From the NCBI GenBank assembly GCA_017446225.1, contig JAFSRH010000018.1:1-64000 (forward strand): DNA of 64,000 nt, given 5' to 3'. Positions 61,345 through 64,000 of the stretch are shown piece by piece. A program made the position numbers and the translations under genes. The stretch comes from Oscillibacter sp. Lineage in GTDB: Bacteria > Bacillota > Clostridia > Oscillospirales > Oscillospiraceae. Every line of letters starts with the position of its first letter. Position 1 is the first letter of the stretch. The notes under the pieces are model-generated. The model did not search any database. It saw only the letters and a list, made by a program, of their open reading frames with translations, and was not told the DNA's origin.

Positions 61345-61373
61345 AGTATATCACCGATTGTCCGGAAATGCAA
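61345..61373 (-). promoter_or_regulatory. Promoter of the polysaccharide operon
   Basis: On the minus strand TTGCAT (61373-61368), 17 bases, TATACT (61350-61345). The leader is about 130 bases and holds a GCGGC/GCCGC hairpin but no open frame of note. Confidence 0.75.
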
Positions 61374-61424
61374 GCCTGAATATCGAAAAGAGACGTCAAG
61401 GAATCATTGGAAACCGGAACAAAT

Positions 61425-61451
61425 CTCCCCGCCACAGAGTACGGCGGGGAG
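61425..61451 (-). terminator. Terminator of thrS
   Basis: CTCCCCGCC, a 9-base loop and GGCGGGGAG on the minus strand (61451-61425), followed by ATTTGTTCC. The T-tract is moderate. Confidence 0.6.
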
Positions 61452-61466
61452 GCAAGGCGGGAGAAG

Positions 61467-63221
61467 TCAAATTTTCGCGGCGTCCCGGAGCAAGGCCGCG
61501 AACTGGTCAAAGGACATTGCGCCCAAATCGCCGTCCGTGCGGTGGCGCGGGGAAACGGTACTGTTTTCTATGTCGCGGTCGCCCACGATTACCATATAGG
61601 GCACCTTTTCCATCTGGGCGTCCCGGATTTTGCGGCCGATTTTCTCGTTCCGTTCGTCCACCTCCGCGCGGAAGTCCAAGGCCTCCAGACGCGCGCGGAT
61701 CGTTTCGGCGTACTCCTGCGCGCGGTCCGTGACGGGCAGAATTTTTACCTGTACGGGGGAGATCCAGACCGGGAACGCCCCGGCGAAATGTTCCGTCAGA
61801 ATCCCAAGGAAACGCTCAATGGAACCGAACCCCGCCCGGTGGATCATGACCGGACAATGTTTTTCTCCGTCCGCGCCGGTATACTCAAGGTTGAAGCGTC
61901 CGGGGAGCTGGTAGTCAAGCTGAATGGTGCCGCACTGCCAGACCCGGCCGAGGCAGTCTTCCAGATAGAAGTCGAGTTTCGGACCGTAAAACGCGCCGTC
62001 CCCTTCGTTCAAGGCGTAATCCTTGCCAACGCTCTTGATCGCGTCCGCCAGCGCGGAGACCGCACGGTCCCACGTTTCCACCATGCCAATGTGGTCCTCC
62101 GGCATGGTGGACAGCGCGATTTTATAGGACAGGCCGAACGTATTGTAAAGCTCGTCATACAACCGGGCAATCCGCGCCACTTCGTCCTGAATCTGGTCTT
62201 CCGTCAGGAAGATGTGGGCATCGTCCTGCGTGAAGCAGCGGACGCGGAACATCCCGTGGAGCGCACCGGAAAGCTCGTGGCGGTGGACAAGGCCGAGTTC
62301 GGCGTAACGGAGCGGCAAGTCCCGATAGGAATGCGCGTCCTGTTCGTAGACCAGAATGCTACCCGGGCAGTTCATCGGTTTGATGGCGTAGTCCTCTTCG
62401 TCAATGACCGTGGTGTACATATTGTCTTTGTAATGTTCCCAGTGTCCGGAAGTCTCCCAGAGGGTACGGCGCATAATCTGCGGCGTGGAGATTTCATCGT
62501 AGCCGTAACGGCGGTGGACTTTACGCCAGTAGTCAATGAGGGTGTTCCGCATAATCATGCCCTTCGGCAGATAGAACGGGAAGCCCGGGGCCTCATCCCG
62601 GAACATGAACAGCCCCAGCTCCCGGCCCAGTTTCCGGTGGTCACGGCGTTTGGCCTCTTCCAGCCGTTCCAGATAGGCGTCCAGCTCGTCCTTTTTCGGG
62701 AAGGCGATTCCGTAAATACGCTGTAAAGTGGCCTTACTGGAATCCCCGCGCCAGTAGGCGGCGTTACAGGCGGTCAATTTGATGGCGTTGCCCTTAATGC
62801 GCCCGGTGGAATCGAGGTGCGGGCCGGCGCACAGGTCCGTAAACTCCCCCTGACGGTAAAAACTGATAGGCTCCCCTTCCGGCAAGTCCTGAATCAGTTC
62901 GACCTTGTACGGCTCGTTCCGTTCGGCCATAAACTTCAAGGCTTCCTCACGGGGCAGTTCAAAGCGTTCGAGTTTGAGCTTCTCCTTGCAGATTTTGCGC
63001 ATTTCGGCCTCAATTTTTTCCATAATCTCCGGCGTGATGGCAAACGGGGAATCGAGGTCATAATAGAAGCCGTTCTCAATGGCCGGGCCGATGGCAAGTT
63101 TCACTTCGGGATAGAGGCGTTTTACGGCCTGCGCCAGCACATGGGAACAAGTGTGCCAATACGTATGGCGGTAGTCGGGGTTCTCAAAGGAGAACGCGTT
63201 TTTGGTTTCTTCACTCATCAT
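61467..63221 (-). CDS. thrS: Threonine-tRNA ligase lacking the N-terminal TGS domain
   Basis: The 584 residues run from MMSEETKNAFSFENPDYRHT. The protein begins at the editing-domain region HTCSHVLAQAVKRLYPEVKL and continues with the class II core: QIMRRTLWETSGHWEHYKDN, FKMKPMNCPGS-type motif as IKPMNCPGSILVYEQ, and the anticodon-binding domain (VWISPVQVKILPV). The usual N-terminal TGS/N1 domain of about 60 residues is absent. The start follows GGAGG and a T-box leader, and no stop-free extension upstream encodes TGS. Charges tRNA-Thr. Confidence 0.93.
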   Translation of the reverse strand: MMSEETKNAFSFENPDYRHTYWHTCSHVLAQAVKRLYPEVKLAIGPAIENGFYYDLDSPFAITPEIMEKIEAEMRKICKEKLKLERFELPREEALKFMAERNEPYKVELIQDLPEGEPISFYRQGEFTDLCAGPHLDSTGRIKGNAIKLTACNAAYWRGDSSKATLQRIYGIAFPKKDELDAYLERLEEAKRRDHRKLGRELGLFMFRDEAPGFPFYLPKGMIMRNTLIDYWRKVHRRYGYDEISTPQIMRRTLWETSGHWEHYKDNMYTTVIDEEDYAIKPMNCPGSILVYEQDAHSYRDLPLRYAELGLVHRHELSGALHGMFRVRCFTQDDAHIFLTEDQIQDEVARIARLYDELYNTFGLSYKIALSTMPEDHIGMVETWDRAVSALADAIKSVGKDYALNEGDGAFYGPKLDFYLEDCLGRVWQCGTIQLDYQLPGRFNLEYTGADGEKHCPVMIHRAGFGSIERFLGILTEHFAGAFPVWISPVQVKILPVTDRAQEYAETIRARLEALDFRAEVDERNEKIGRKIRDAQMEKVPYMVIVGDRDIENSTVSPRHRTDGDLGAMSFDQFAALLRDAAKI

Positions 63222-63240
63222 AATAACCTCCCCGGGGCGG

Positions 63241-63482
63241 AAAAAATCCCACCCCCGAACTGTTCAGGGGTGAGACAAAATCCCACGGTTCCACCCTGCT
63301 TGCGGACGTGTGAGACAGTCCGCCGCTTGCGTCCCCTGTAACGGGAGGACCCGGCCCGTTTGCGTTCGCGGGCGGCTCGGGAGTGGTACAGCCGCCGCGT
63401 ACCGTGGGACACTCACAGCGCTGTGTCCCTCTCTGAAACGTCGCGTTCGCGGGTTCTTCTCCGTCAAGGCCGTTTTATTGAG
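63241..63482 (-). promoter_or_regulatory. T-box riboswitch of thrS (threonine specifier ACC)
   Basis: The leader has a Stem I arm with GGGACAC/GTGTCCC around AGCGCTGTGA, and a specifier region GTACCACTCCCGAGC in which ACC (63387-63385) is a threonine codon. The conserved T-box AGGGTGGAACCGTGGG lies at 63297-63282. The terminator CACCCC-loop-GGGGTG followed by TTTTTT is at 63272-63241. Uncharged tRNA-Thr would favour the antiterminator and allow thrS expression. Confidence 0.9.
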
Positions 63483-63486
63483 GGAC

Positions 63487-63515
63487 AGTGTAGCACTCCG
63501 GACGCGCTTTGTCAA
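63487..63515 (-). promoter_or_regulatory. Promoter of the thrS T-box
   Basis: Perfect -35 TTGACA (63515-63510), 17 bases, -10 TACACT (63492-63487) on the minus strand. The -35 box contains the TGA stop of the upstream gene. Confidence 0.8.
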
Positions 63516-64000
63516 GCGGCAATGTGGCGCGCGTGTCGGCCGTGAAGCCGCGCGCGAGAACTTCGTACTGCCGTACTTCTGCGGCAGTATTTCGCCCGCA
63601 GATGCAACAGGGGAAGGAACAGATAAGCGGTACAGAACAGGGCCAGCAAATTGACCAAAGCCCACGCGCGCCCTCCATAGGAGATACCACGGGGCTGAAA
63701 CCGGTTGGCGAACCGGGCCAAGGGCGTGGCGTCATCTTCGATTTCTGTCAGTTCCAGCGGTATCCACGGATTTCCGCCGCCGCGTTCCAACGTCTCTTCG
63801 TCCAGTATATATACGCCGCCGTTTCCCGGGATACCGTTGCCCGGTCTGTCCGGCGTACCCGGTTCTATACTGTCCGGCGTATCCGGTACAGGTTTTTCCG
63901 GTTCGCCGGGTGTCCGTTTTGCGGGGGCGTACCTCAAAACCGCTTCACGACATTTGTTCCGCCTCAGAATAGCTGCTAATACGTCCCCTTGTGATGTGCC
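63512..64000 (-). CDS. C-terminal part of a probable surface protein (cut by window edge)
   Basis: An open frame of 162 residues runs to a TGA at 63514-63512 with no stop at the right edge, so this is the 3' end of a longer gene. It reads TSQGDVLAAILRRNKCREAV, then a Pro/Thr/Gly linker (PGEPEKPVPDTPDSIEPGTP), then LDEETLERGG, LELTEIEDDATPLARF, and a membrane span (WALVNLLALFCTAYLFLPLL). The tail after it is unusually long and Arg-rich (LRAKYCRRSTAVRSSRARLH). No LPxTG motif. Resembles C-termini of Clostridia surface proteins. Confidence 0.6.
   Translation of the reverse strand, partial: GTSQGDVLAAILRRNKCREAVLRYAPAKRTPGEPEKPVPDTPDSIEPGTPDRPGNGIPGNGGVYILDEETLERGGGNPWIPLELTEIEDDATPLARFANRFQPRGISYGGRAWALVNLLALFCTAYLFLPLLHLRAKYCRRSTAVRSSRARLHGRHARHIAA

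Overview
The window reads as chromosomal DNA from a GC-rich, low-redundancy Firmicutes genome of class Clostridia, most likely the Oscillospiraceae/Ruminococcaceae branch. This rests on several things: the rplS-lepB-rbgA-rnhB-yraN and tig-clpP-clpX-lon-engB gene orders, a T-box in front of thrS, an S-layer-homology (SLH) surface protein, a SpoIIM-like protein, A/G-rich Shine-Dalgarno sites almost everywhere, and lipoproteins with standard lipoboxes. Genus cannot be read from the sequence alone. No rRNA, tRNA, CRISPR array, insertion sequence or phage was seen.

Layout. 1-8731 (minus): an operon that starts with a three-part glycosylation module (GT2 polyprenol-type transferase, GtrA flippase, GT-C membrane transferase). 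It continues with a secreted/membrane VWA protein, a 1161-residue tubulin/FtsZ-like GTPase-fold protein, and an unidentified gene cut by the left edge. 8867-10104 (minus): a possible ADP-ribosyltransferase-fold (DUF3990-like) protein with a small acidic partner. 10240-16178 (plus): a topoisomerase IV operon in which parE and parC are separated by a RelB/DinJ-YoeB type toxin-antitoxin pair and an AT-rich small membrane protein, followed by a NUDIX gene. Then come a 23-residue peptide, a MntP-like exporter, a CmpB-like membrane protein, recG (minus) and a VWA-TM-FHA protein (minus). 21168-24011 (minus): a PstS-like phosphate-binding lipoprotein and two companions, behind a four-unit Pho box.

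24604-33242 (plus): a 1294-residue phosphodiester-glycosidase/SLH surface protein with twelve 36-bp tandem repeats, then a cytidylate-kinase-like protein, a DUF2461 protein, an HD-domain protein, two accessory-looking genes (small membrane protein, TPR protein) and UDP-galactopyranose mutase. 33289-46715 (minus): core housekeeping genes, covering metallo-hydrolase, DUF4349 lipoprotein, engB, lon, clpX, clpP, tig, phosphoesterase, thrC, yraN, rnhB, rbgA, lepB and rplS. 47048-55013 (plus): gyrB, two small membrane proteins, gyrA, sppA, an RDD protein, rnhA and a spoIIM-like gene. 55010-61217 (minus): DUF3783, NUDIX, tmk and a short polysaccharide block (O-antigen-ligase-like, GT2, CapD-type epimerase). 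61467-64000 (minus): thrS with its T-box and promoter, then the C-terminal part of a probable surface protein.

The most promising undescribed unit is the tubulin-like/VWA/glycosylation operon. A membrane-anchored VWA ectodomain with a proline-rich cytoplasmic tail is co-transcribed with a giant tubulin-fold protein and with a complete lipid-linked sugar transfer set. The separate VWA-TM-FHA protein at 19647-21017 has the same topology (VWA outside, signalling or assembly domain inside) and may belong to the same biology. The second point of interest is the stress/toxin cargo around topoisomerase IV. Several predicted promoters share an unusual TTGCAA/T -35 box with an exact 17-bp spacer.
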